From contig JAAYSR010000159.1 in assembly GCA_012518325.1 (NCBI GenBank), positions 1 through 11,813 of the forward strand: a stretch of 11,813 nucleotides of DNA, given 5' to 3'. This DNA comes from Bacillota bacterium. Its GTDB lineage: Bacteria > Bacillota > Limnochordia > Darwinibacteriales > Darwinibacteriaceae. The translations under genes were made by a program, and so were the position numbers. Of the stretch, positions 1 to 6,380 are shown piece by piece; position 1 is the first letter of the stretch, and every line of letters starts with the position of its first letter. The notes beneath the pieces were generated by a model. It was given only the letters and a program-made list of their open reading frames with translations. It was not told the origin of the DNA and made no database searches.

Positions 1-532
1 CATTGACCGAAACCAGGTTGTGCTGGTCACCCTCTAATTCCGCCAGGCACAGGGGGGGAAACAGCACGCACCACCAGTTGTCGCCTTGTGCAGCGCCGAT
101 TTCAATACGCACCGCATCATACCATCCTTCAGGCAGAGCCATGGTTCCGTACTCGCGATAGGGAAAAACAAACTGGCCCATTTTCACCTCGACAGGATAG
201 TCAAATCCTGCGGAGGCCACAACTGCCTGAGCCCTTTCCCTGAGCCGCTCCTGATAGGTCTCTAACAGGGCATAAGCTCCCTGCTTGCTGTCGGCTGCCG
301 ACAGAATTCTTTCCGCTTCTTTCAAAACCTCATCGCGCACCGCAAGCTTGAGGTCTTGGTCCTGCGGCAGATTGCTGTTGGCTACTACATGGAGCCTAAT
401 CAGGTTTTCCGCATAGGCTTTGTCACTGTTAAGGCTGTTGGCCGCGCAATTCAGGATAATGCCAAGAATAACAGCAGTACACAAAAATGCCAGACCCCAA
501 GTTAGGCGGGTCCTGATAGAATCGCCAGACAC
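1..532 (-). CDS. spoIIR: Stage II sporulation protein R, C-terminus cut by window edge
   Basis: SpoIIR is the forespore-made, secreted signal protein that triggers SpoIIGA to process pro-sigma-E in the mother cell. The frame is open from a GTG at 532 through the left edge, giving 177 residues. A short N-terminus is followed by one hydrophobic segment (about residues 11-31), fitting a signal peptide or anchor. Then comes the family hallmark LIRLHVVANS (44-53) with DQDLKLAVRDEV close behind, and the conserved NWWCVLFPPLC stretch near 152-162. The GTG at 532 is chosen because AGGGGG (545-540) lies seven bases upstream and the frame continues straight into the hydrophobic segment. An earlier GTG at 536 is in another frame. 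The gene starts 13 bases after the sigG stop, so the two probably share a transcript. Identification is from remembered family motifs and is confident; the C-terminus is not visible. Confidence 0.94.
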   Translation of the reverse strand, partial: MSGDSIRTRLTWGLAFLCTAVILGIILNCAANSLNSDKAYAENLIRLHVVANSNLPQDQDLKLAVRDEVLKEAERILSAADSKQGAYALLETYQERLRERAQAVVASAGFDYPVEVKMGQFVFPYREYGTMALPEGWYDAVRIEIGAAQGDNWWCVLFPPLCLAELEGDQHNLVSVN

Positions 533-545
533 GCACTTTCCCCCT

Positions 546-1322
546 TTAAGATGTAGCCATGTATTTGCGTAAGTGTTTCAATGCCGCTTTTTCCAAGCGT
601 GATACCTGGGCCTGGGAGATACCGATCTCCTCTGCAACTTCCATCTGCGTCCTGCCCTCGTAAAAGCGCATCGTCAGAATCAGCCTTTCCCGTTCGCCAA
701 GCTGGGTCATGCCCTCTTTAATGCTGACCCCCTCAATGAGATGCCGCTCGGTGTTTTTCTCATCGCTAATCTGGTCAAGGACAAAGATGGGATCGCCGCC
801 GTCGTTGTAAATAGGTTCGAACAGAGAAATGGGATCCTGAATCGCATCCAGGGCAAACACGATGTCTTCCCTGGGAATCTGCAGCTCTTCTGCAATTTGG
901 GCCAAGGTAGGCTCCTGGGAATAACGGTTGGCCAGGGTGTCCCTGGTCTGCAGCGCTTTATAGGCAATGTCCCGTAAAGAGCGGCTGACCCGAATCGGAT
1001 TGTTGTCCCGGAGATAGCGTCTGATCTCCCCAATTATCATCGGTACAGCATAGGTAGAGAACTTCACGTTCTGGCTGAGATCAAAATTGTCAATTGCTTT
1101 CATAAGTCCGATGCAGCCAACCTGAAACAGGTCATCAACATACTCACCGCGATTATTGAATCTCTGGATTACACTTAAGACCAGGCGAAGGTTGCCTTGT
1201 ACCATCTCATCACGGGCCTCTTCATCACCCGCCTTGATCCTGGCCAGCAGCTCACGCATCCTTCGATTGGGCAGAACCGGCAGTTTAGCGGTGTTTACAC
1301 CGCATATTTCCACTTTGTTCAT
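546..1322 (-). CDS. sigG: RNA polymerase sporulation sigma factor sigma-G
   Basis: Late forespore-specific sigma factor, active after engulfment. The protein (258 residues from the chosen start) opens with MNKVEICGVNTAKLPVL, the N-terminal signature separating sigma-G from sigma-F. Region 2 follows with NLRLVLSVIQRFNNRGEYVDDLFQ split around residues 44-67 and the promoter-melting KFSTYAVPMIIGEIRR segment. The region 3 loop contains SLFEPIYNDGGDP, and the region 4 helix-turn-helix TQMEVAEEIGISQAQVSRLE lies near the C-terminus. An in-frame ATG at 1328 has GGAGG (1335-1331) only two bases away. The ATG at 1322 has the same site eight bases away and gives the family-typical N-terminus, so 1322 is preferred. 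The gene diverges from spoIIGA and is followed at 13 bases by spoIIR. In Bacillus subtilis, sigG lies downstream of spoIIGA-sigE on the same strand; here it does not. Confidence 0.97.
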   Translation of the reverse strand: MNKVEICGVNTAKLPVLPNRRMRELLARIKAGDEEARDEMVQGNLRLVLSVIQRFNNRGEYVDDLFQVGCIGLMKAIDNFDLSQNVKFSTYAVPMIIGEIRRYLRDNNPIRVSRSLRDIAYKALQTRDTLANRYSQEPTLAQIAEELQIPREDIVFALDAIQDPISLFEPIYNDGGDPIFVLDQISDEKNTERHLIEGVSIKEGMTQLGERERLILTMRFYEGRTQMEVAEEIGISQAQVSRLEKAALKHLRKYMATS

Positions 1323-1357
1323 GTCCATCTCCTCCGCATAATACCGATTACAAAGTT

Positions 1358-1387
1358 CAGTATTGCCACCTCGCTGCGGAACTATTC
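1358..1387 (-). promoter_or_regulatory. Candidate sigma-F (or sigma-G) promoter of sigG-spoIIR
   Basis: Reading the minus strand, GAATA at 1387-1383 is followed by 15 bases and then GGCAATACTG at 1367-1358. The second element fits every fixed position of the B. subtilis sigma-F -10 consensus as I recall it (GGnnAnAHTR). The first fits GYWTA except at one base, and the spacing is the expected 15-16. The same bases also read as a sigma-G promoter (GHATR, 18 bases, AATACTG), with a perfect -35 and a weaker -10. Start of transcription would be near 1351, leaving about 30 bases of leader with the GGAGG site. This agrees with established sigma-F control and sigma-G autoregulation of sigG. It was found by eye, not scored. 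Confidence 0.6.
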
Positions 1388-1442
1388 CATTTTGTCCCGA
1401 CCCCCTGTTATTGCCAGGGCGCGAAGTGCTTCCAGAGGCAAA

Positions 1443-1470
1443 GGAGGAATTTGCCAGCCGGCCAACTAAT
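1443..1470 (+). promoter_or_regulatory. Candidate sigma-H-type promoter of spoIIGA-sigE
   Basis: GGAGGAATT at 1443-1451 matches the recalled sigma-H -35 consensus RnAGGAWWW at every fixed base. After 12 bases, AACTAAT at 1464-1470 matches RnnGAAT with one mismatch (T for G). The predicted start, about 1477, precedes the spoIIGA ribosome binding site AGGGGAG (1493-1499). The element also looks like a Shine-Dalgarno sequence, but no credible reading frame follows it. In B. subtilis the spoIIG operon instead uses sigma-A with Spo0A. I saw no convincing TGTCGAA-type Spo0A box in this intergenic region. This is a pattern match only. Confidence 0.38.
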
Positions 1471-1509
1471 ATTCTTCCATAAACAGGCTCTTAGGGGAGT
1501 GAGAAACGT

Positions 1510-2469
1510 ATGCCCGAATACACGCTGTACGTTGATGTATGGCTGCTGCGTTTAGGGTGCAACTTTGTCTTTGAGTACCTGCTCCTATGGGCAGCAGCCA
1601 CAATCACCCGGACCCAGACGAAGCCGATTCGTTTAGGTCTCGGTGCCCTGGCGGGAACACTGCATTATTTCCTCTATCTCCTCGCCAGCGTCGGTTTGCT
1701 GCCCTATTACGGATTGCTGCGTTTCCTCCCCATTGTTATAGCGGTGTCGCTGGCCATGATTATTGTGACGTTCTATCCCCTGCCCTCCAGGCGCTTTCTG
1801 CAAGTTGCGGGGTACTTCTACGGCATCGGATTTGTGGCGGCGGGGGTCGGTATGGGCGCAGCCTATATGTTCGGCGGACCTGGTTCGCCTCAGTTCACAA
1901 TAGGCACAGTAGCCTCCATTGCGGCTATCCTGCTCATCGCTGAACTGGGCTGGGGGATCGTTCACGAGACAATAGTGAACAGAGTATACCGCATCCAGCT
2001 GGAGATTAGGTGCGACGGGAAAATGGTTCGAACCACCGCTTTGGTGGATACCGGCAATCATCTTAAGGATCCCCTTAACCGCCAATCGGTAATCATTGTA
2101 GACAAGGATGCCCTGACGGACCTGCTGCCGCACAGGCTTGCAGAAGTAATTGCAGCCCTTGGCGAGGGAGAAGCTGCCGCCATTGATCAGTTGGCGGGGA
2201 TTAAGGAATGGCAGACCCGCCTGCGCCTCATCCCCTTCAGTTCCATAGGCAAGAACAATGGAATGCTGATCGGGTTTCGACCTGATGAAGTAAGAATTGG
2301 CGGAAGCCCGTTTCCCGGCAATGTGCAGCCGACAATCGCAGTGCACCCCTACAGCCTGGACTCCAACGGTGAATACATGGCCCTGGTTCCTCCTGTTCTT
2401 GTGGAGAGCACTCTGCCGGCCTGGGAAGGAGGGAAAGCTGATGCCAAAGCTACCTCTGCAGACGCTTAG
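1510..2469 (+). CDS. spoIIGA: Sporulation sigma-E factor processing peptidase SpoIIGA
   Basis: Membrane-embedded aspartic protease of the mother-cell side of the septum that cleaves pro-sigma-E after receiving the SpoIIR signal. The 319-residue protein, near the family's usual length, has an N-terminal half of about five hydrophobic segments (roughly residues 10-155) and a soluble C-terminal protease half. The catalytic motif VDTGN (D180) is followed by HLKDPL, as in the family, and later by the GFRPDEV region. The ATG at 1510 has AGGGGAG ten bases upstream and yields the usual short cytoplasmic start before the first membrane segment. The end overlaps sigE by 29 bases, suggesting translational coupling of protease and substrate. 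The gene diverges from sigG. Compared with B. subtilis it is inverted relative to both ftsZ and sigG. Confidence 0.96.
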   Translation: MPEYTLYVDVWLLRLGCNFVFEYLLLWAAATITRTQTKPIRLGLGALAGTLHYFLYLLASVGLLPYYGLLRFLPIVIAVSLAMIIVTFYPLPSRRFLQVAGYFYGIGFVAAGVGMGAAYMFGGPGSPQFTIGTVASIAAILLIAELGWGIVHETIVNRVYRIQLEIRCDGKMVRTTALVDTGNHLKDPLNRQSVIIVDKDALTDLLPHRLAEVIAALGEGEAAAIDQLAGIKEWQTRLRLIPFSSIGKNNGMLIGFRPDEVRIGGSPFPGNVQPTIAVHPYSLDSNGEYMALVPPVLVESTLPAWEGGKADAKATSADA

Positions 2470-3169
2470 GCTTCGTCTACGCCTCCGGCTCATTGAGCTG
2501 TTCAGCCGCCTGCACCTAAGCCCAAGGATCCATTACATTGGGAGCAGCGAGGTTTTACCCCCTCCCCTCTCCGCAGAAGAAGAGCAGGCTCTGCTGATGC
2601 GCCTGCAAGCCGGGGATCTTGTAGTTCGCACCCCTTTAATTGAACGCAATCTCAGGCTGGTAGTCTATATAGCCCGCAAATTTGAAAACACAGGCATTTC
2701 CATCGAAGACCTAGTTTCCATCGGCACCATCGGCCTGATCAAAGCAGTTAACACCTTTGACCCCAGCAAGAACATTAAGTTGGCAACTTATGCCTCCCGC
2801 TGCATCGAAAATGAGATTCTCATGTATCTGCGCAGAACAAGCAAACTGAAAGCAGAAGTGTCCTTCGACGAACCCCTCAACGTTGACTGGGACGGAAATG
2901 AGCTGGTGCTGGCCGATGTGGTTGGCAACGAAAGCGATGTGATTGTCCACATCGAAAAAGAGGTAGACAAAGCCCTGTTAGCCACCGCTCTCAAGCAGCT
3001 CACAGGGCGGGAGAAGAGGATCATGGAACTGAGGTTTGGACTTAAAGGAGAGAGGGAAAGAACCCAGCGCGAAGTGGCAGATCTGTTGGGCATCTCCCAA
3101 TCCTACATCTCACGCCTGGAAAAGAAAATCCTGAAGAAGCTGCGGAAAGAAATGAAAAAAATGGAATGA
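2441..3169 (+). CDS. sigE: RNA polymerase sporulation sigma factor sigma-E precursor
   Basis: Mother-cell sigma factor, made as an inactive membrane-associated precursor and activated by SpoIIGA. The 242-residue protein has a pro-region of about 30 residues, then the junction RIHYIGSSEVLPPPL (29-43) that aligns with the known processing site of the family. Region 2 (RNLRLVVYIARKFENTG, then IKLATYASRCIENEI) and the region 4 helix-turn-helix (TQREVADLLGISQSYISRLE) follow. The frame is open upstream to 2297, but the ATG at 2441 has AAGGAGGG (2426-2433) seven bases away and gives the correct family N-terminus. It overlaps the spoIIGA end by 29 bases. The pro-region carries an unusual run of alternating Leu and Arg from L9 to L17. 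The stop lies 64 bases from the convergent ftsZ stop. Confidence 0.97.
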   Translation: MPKLPLQTLRLRLRLRLIELFSRLHLSPRIHYIGSSEVLPPPLSAEEEQALLMRLQAGDLVVRTPLIERNLRLVVYIARKFENTGISIEDLVSIGTIGLIKAVNTFDPSKNIKLATYASRCIENEILMYLRRTSKLKAEVSFDEPLNVDWDGNELVLADVVGNESDVIVHIEKEVDKALLATALKQLTGREKRIMELRFGLKGERERTQREVADLLGISQSYISRLEKKILKKLRKEMKKME

Positions 3170-3182
3170 GAACACACGCGCA

Positions 3183-3218
3183 AAGCCGCGGTGCCTCCTG
3201 CAGGAAGCGCCGCGGCTT
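3183..3218. terminator. Hairpin between convergent sigE and ftsZ, likely bidirectional terminator
   Basis: AAGCCGCGG (3183-3191) and CCGCGGCTT (3210-3218) are perfect complements. The stem continues through TGC/GCG with one wobble pair, one mismatch, then TCC/GGA, closing on a TGCA tetraloop exactly at the centre of the element. The hairpin occupies the middle of the 64-base gap between two converging stop codons, where a shared terminator is expected. Neither side has a clean T run right after the stem; the left side reads only TTGCGCG and the right side ATGTACTG. Termination strength is therefore uncertain, although the structure itself is clear. Confidence 0.68.
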
Positions 3219-3233
3219 ATGTACTGTCTATCG

Positions 3234-4283
3234 CTATTTTCTGCGCAGAAATGCCGGAATTTCCAGCGAGTTGTCTGTGAAGGGGCGAATATCCAGCTCT
3301 TTCGTGATCCTAAATTCGTCCTTGGTCTTTGGAAGGTCAAAGCCGGTTGCAATCACGGTAACCTTTAGGGTGTCCCCGAGACTCTCATCAATGACCGCGC
3401 CAAAGATTACGTTGGCATCTGAATCTGCCGCCCGGGAAACTATCTCAGCAGCCTCGTTCACTTCAAACAATCCCAAGTTGGAACTGCCGGTGAGGCTCAA
3501 CAGAATTCCCTTGGCCCCCTCAATAGACGCTTCCAGCAGGGGACTGGAAATAGCCTGTTCTGCTGCCTTGACTGCCCGATCTTCACCTGAGGCCTGTCCG
3601 ATGCCCATAAGGGCAGAACCTGCGTTGGTCATAATTGCCCTGACGTCAGCAAAGTCAAGATTAATCAAGCCAGGAACGGTAATCAAGTCGGAAATGCCCT
3701 GCACTCCCTGGAGCAGTACATCATCGGCTATCTTAAAGGCTTCCAGCACAGATGTACGCTTTTCTACAACCTGCAGCAGACGATCATTGGGAATCGTAAT
3801 CAATGTATCAACTTTGCTTTTTAGAAGCTCGATACCCTTTTCCGCCTGATCGCGACGGCGCCTGCCCTCGAAAGTAAAGGGCTTGGTAACTACTCCCACT
3901 GTAAGGGCATGCAGCTCTTTTGCCACCTCGGCTACAATGGGCGCAGCACCGGTTCCTGTTCCGCCGCCCATGCCGGCCGTAATAAACACCATGTCCGCAC
4001 CTTCCAGGGCCTGGGCTATCTCCTCCCGGGATTCTTCAGCAGCCCTTTGACCCACACTGGGATCTGAGCCTGCACCTAAGCCTTTGGTGAGCTTCTCCCC
4101 CAGCTGAATCTTTTGGTGTGCTTCTGACATTTGCAACGCTTGGGCGTCGGTATTCAAGGCAATAAACTCAATGCCCTTTAAATCCGCCGCGACCATGCGG
4201 TTAACCGCATTTCCGCCGCCGCCGCCGCAGCCTATGACCTTTATGTCCGCAAACTGAACGTTATCCAGATCAAATTCGAACAT
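3234..4283 (-). CDS. ftsZ: Cell division protein FtsZ
   Basis: Tubulin-like GTPase forming the Z ring for medial division and for the polar sporulation septum. The 349-residue protein has the N-terminal nucleotide-binding start IKVIGCGGGGGNAVNRM, the tubulin signature GGGTGTG (107-113), and the T7 loop NLDFADV (208-214) that supplies the catalytic aspartates. The globular part ends near 315, leaving a linker of only about 20 residues before the conserved tail LEIPAFLRRK that binds partner proteins. The frame is open upstream to 4394, but the ATG at 4283 has AAGGGGGAT just upstream and begins MFEFDLDN, like other FtsZ proteins. Its upstream neighbour is ftsQ, with no ftsA between. It converges with sigE. 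Confidence 0.98.
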   Translation of the reverse strand: MFEFDLDNVQFADIKVIGCGGGGGNAVNRMVAADLKGIEFIALNTDAQALQMSEAHQKIQLGEKLTKGLGAGSDPSVGQRAAEESREEIAQALEGADMVFITAGMGGGTGTGAAPIVAEVAKELHALTVGVVTKPFTFEGRRRRDQAEKGIELLKSKVDTLITIPNDRLLQVVEKRTSVLEAFKIADDVLLQGVQGISDLITVPGLINLDFADVRAIMTNAGSALMGIGQASGEDRAVKAAEQAISSPLLEASIEGAKGILLSLTGSSNLGLFEVNEAAEIVSRAADSDANVIFGAVIDESLGDTLKVTVIATGFDLPKTKDEFRITKELDIRPFTDNSLEIPAFLRRK

Positions 4284-4431
4284 GGGATCCCCCTTCTTCA
4301 CCATCAAATTACCGTTGCAGTATGTAAACTGTCTCAAAATAAAATATCCTGAATGATAGATCTTCAAAGTAACTGATTTCCACTCTATTTCCACACCCGA
4401 ACCGCTTTTCCCTTTAAGCTGTGAATATTTC
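4284..4431 (-). promoter_or_regulatory. AT-rich ftsQ-ftsZ gap, probable site of an ftsZ promoter
   Basis: This 148-base non-coding gap is the longest between co-directional genes in the window and is more AT-rich than its surroundings, so a separate ftsZ promoter is plausible. On the minus strand I see AGGATAT at 4350-4344, which resembles a sigma-H -35, but no matching -10 at the right spacing. I also see TTGAGA at 4337-4332 with GGTAAT 18 bases on, a weak sigma-A candidate. B. subtilis ftsAZ has a sigma-H promoter, which makes the first worth remembering. Neither is good enough to call a promoter. No terminator-like hairpin was seen. Confidence 0.25.
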
Positions 4432-5118
4432 TCATAAAATACTTATCACCGGACTCTTGGGCACCCTGAGGTCAATCCGCGTTGCCTGCTGATCGCGGAG
4501 GGTCAGATCCTCCAGAATCTTTTCGAGCAGGATGAATTTTTCTTCAAGATCAACAGGTTGTCCCATCAGAATCTCCGTGCCGCCTCGGGTTACGAAGGCC
4601 CGGTTCGCCACATTCCACTCCGAGATCAGATCCTGCAGATTGGCAGGGATCATGGTAATCAGCCTTGCCGCTGCCACTAGCTGCTCGGGGGAAGCCAGAT
4701 CACAGTTGGTCACAATCGGCAAGGAGTACAGCACACCGGTCTGGGTGGGCGGCAGGATGCCTCCGTCACGGTCCAGGAAGACCCAGCCCCCTGGAGTCGG
4801 GGTTTGGGCGATTGGCGTTCTTTCCTTGATATGTACAATCAGGCGGTTCGGCCAGCGCCAGGCTGCTTTGGCCCCCTCCACCCATGGATGTTCCAGCATC
4901 AGGGAACAAAGCTCCCTGGTATCGACGCGCCAGACATTGGTATTCGTGAAGCCCACAAACAGATCGAGCTGTTCAGGACTGAGGTATGATAAGCCTGTCC
5001 ACTCAATCCTGTCTGTTTCGAAAAAGTTCGAGTTGGCAAAGAGATAAAGGGCAATGACCAAAGCCAGTACCAGGACGGATAAGGCATTTTTCGTGCTCGA
5101 CAGCTGGCTTGTCATCAT
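4432..5118 (-). CDS. ftsQ: Cell division protein FtsQ/DivIB
   Basis: Bitopic membrane protein of the divisome that bridges early and late division proteins through its extracellular POTRA domain. The protein (228 residues from 5118) has a short cytoplasmic start, one membrane segment at about residues 12-29, and a POTRA-like region near 34-101 (DRIEWTGLSYLSPEQL, then HPWVEGAKAAWRWPNRL and VHIKERTPIA). The downstream beta domain contains GWVFLDRDGGIL. The frame can be read from a TTG at 5136, but that overlaps murA and lacks a ribosome site. The ATGs at 5118 and 5115 follow AGAGGTGG, and either could be used. It starts seven bases after the murA stop. Divergence is high, as is usual for this family; the identity rests on architecture, motifs and position between murA and ftsZ. 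Confidence 0.92.
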   Translation of the reverse strand: MMTSQLSSTKNALSVLVLALVIALYLFANSNFFETDRIEWTGLSYLSPEQLDLFVGFTNTNVWRVDTRELCSLMLEHPWVEGAKAAWRWPNRLIVHIKERTPIAQTPTPGGWVFLDRDGGILPPTQTGVLYSLPIVTNCDLASPEQLVAAARLITMIPANLQDLISEWNVANRAFVTRGGTEILMGQPVDLEEKFILLEKILEDLTLRDQQATRIDLRVPKSPVISIL

Positions 5119-5125
5119 ACCACCT

Positions 5126-6376
5126 CTATTCCTCAATTCTGACTACATGCCCGCCCAGGCTCTGCAAACGAAGTTCCATGGCTTCATAGCCCCGATCGAT
5201 ATGCTCAACGCCTTGGACGACAGACTCTCCTTCAGCGGCCAGGGCACCCAGCACCAACGCTGCCCCAGCCCGCAGATCTCCTGCCGCCAGCTTGACACCC
5301 TGAAGCTCATTCGGGCCGTCTATAATAATGGCTCGCTTGCGAACTTCAATCTGAGCACCCAGTTTTTGCAGCTCACTGGTGTAGCCAAAGCGGCGATCAA
5401 ATACTTCTTCCACGACTATGCTGCTCCCCCAGGCCTGAGTCGCCAAAGCAACGAGCTGGGGCTGCAGATCGGTAGGAAACCCGGGATAAGGTCCCGTTGA
5501 GACCTGACAGGCCTTCAGCCTGGAGGGAGACACAACCCTAACTGAATTCTCCTGCACGTCAAGTTCTGCACCCATGGCAGAGACCACTTGGAGCAGCGGA
5601 GCAATATGCTCAGGCACTACGTTTTCGATGGTGCCGCTGCCCCCGGTAATCAAAAACGCCAAGAGATACGTCCCTGCCTCAATCCGATCCGGGATGACAG
5701 GATAATCTGCGGACCCCAGCTCGGGAACGCCGTCTATAGTAATCACCGGAGTGCCTGCTCCTTTGACTCTTGCACCCATGCGGTTCAAGAACTCCTGAAT
5801 GTCTATGATCTCAGGTTCCCGGGCAGCGTTTCGGATCACAGTCCGCCCCTTGGCCATGGTGGCAGCCATCATTATGTTCTCGGTGGCGCCTACACTTGGA
5901 TAGCGAAAGGTAATGTCCGCGCCATGCAAACGCGGAGCACGGGCTACAAACATATCGCCTTCAACATCAATTGAGGCACCCATTTGCTCAAAGCCTGCCA
6001 GATGAATGTCCAGCGGCCGGCTGCCAATATTGCACCCGCCGGGCTTTGCCACCCTGGCCCAGCCGAGCCTGGCCAAGAGCGGCCCCATCACCTGCACTGA
6101 CGCCCGCATTGACTTCACCAAAGCTTCCGGTGTCTGTCCCTCAACCGATGAAACAGTGAGCTCCATGCGGCCTGAACTGAACCGCACATCTGCCCCCAAC
6201 GCTCTGAGTACACCTGCCATCGTCTTGACATCGGTGATTTCGGGTACGTTTTCCAGCGTAAACTTTCCCTGACCTAAAAGGGCCGCAACCATGAGCTTGA
6301 GTGCGGAGTTTTTTGCCCCGTTAATCCTGACTTTGCCGCCGAGAGTGCGCCGTCCTTCCACCAAAAATTTGGCCAT
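5126..6376 (-). CDS. murA: UDP-N-acetylglucosamine 1-carboxyvinyltransferase MurA
   Basis: Cytoplasmic enzyme transferring enolpyruvate from PEP to UDP-GlcNAc, the first committed step of peptidoglycan synthesis and the fosfomycin target. In the 416-residue protein, NGAKNSALKL carries K22 and N23. RASVQVMGPLLARLG (91-105) is followed by GGCNIGSRPLDIH, whose cysteine falls at position 115, as in Escherichia coli. FPTDLQPQ carries the catalytic aspartate. The cysteine is retained, so intrinsic fosfomycin insensitivity by Cys-to-Asp change is not indicated. The frame is open to 6409, but that ATG has no ribosome site. The ATG at 6376 follows AGGGGTGA and gives the usual MAKFLVEG start. That ribosome site is buried in a long inverted repeat. 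Placement next to ftsQ is common in Bacillota dcw clusters. Confidence 0.97.
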   Translation of the reverse strand: MAKFLVEGRRTLGGKVRINGAKNSALKLMVAALLGQGKFTLENVPEITDVKTMAGVLRALGADVRFSSGRMELTVSSVEGQTPEALVKSMRASVQVMGPLLARLGWARVAKPGGCNIGSRPLDIHLAGFEQMGASIDVEGDMFVARAPRLHGADITFRYPSVGATENIMMAATMAKGRTVIRNAAREPEIIDIQEFLNRMGARVKGAGTPVITIDGVPELGSADYPVIPDRIEAGTYLLAFLITGGSGTIENVVPEHIAPLLQVVSAMGAELDVQENSVRVVSPSRLKACQVSTGPYPGFPTDLQPQLVALATQAWGSSIVVEEVFDRRFGYTSELQKLGAQIEVRKRAIIIDGPNELQGVKLAAGDLRAGAALVLGALAAEGESVVQGVEHIDRGYEAMELRLQSLGGHVVRIEE

Positions 6377-6380
6377 TGAA

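Noticed and set aside
1411..1457. Direct repeat TTGCCAG at 1411 and 1451, exactly 40 bases apart, in the divergent intergenic region
   Set aside because: Seven bases repeated once is easily chance. No further similarity extends the repeat and no known regulator site was recognised.
1323..1509. Spo0A boxes before spoIIGA
   Set aside because: The best resemblances to TGTCGAA, such as GCGCGAA near 1420, match only about four of seven positions.
1451..1553. Short frame starting at a TTG soon after AAAGGAGG, overlapping the spoIIGA start
   Set aside because: The peptide has no recognisable features and runs into spoIIGA out of frame. The AAGGAGGAATT element is better explained as a possible sigma-H -35.
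1633..2493. Long open minus-strand frame (286 codons) antisense to spoIIGA and the start of sigE
   Set aside because: It lies opposite a well-supported gene, shows no recognisable domain, is rich in Arg, Gln and His as expected from an antisense frame, and I saw no convincing ribosome site. It is a shadow of spoIIGA.
3166..3849. Open plus-strand frame of 227 codons opposite ftsZ
   Set aside because: Serine- and alanine-rich composition without motifs; it is the complement of the highly conserved ftsZ C-terminal half.
4323..4350. Promoter-like AGGATAT, TTGAGA and TTTACA elements before ftsZ
   Set aside because: None has a matching partner element at proper spacing, so no specific promoter was called; noted only in the intergenic entry.
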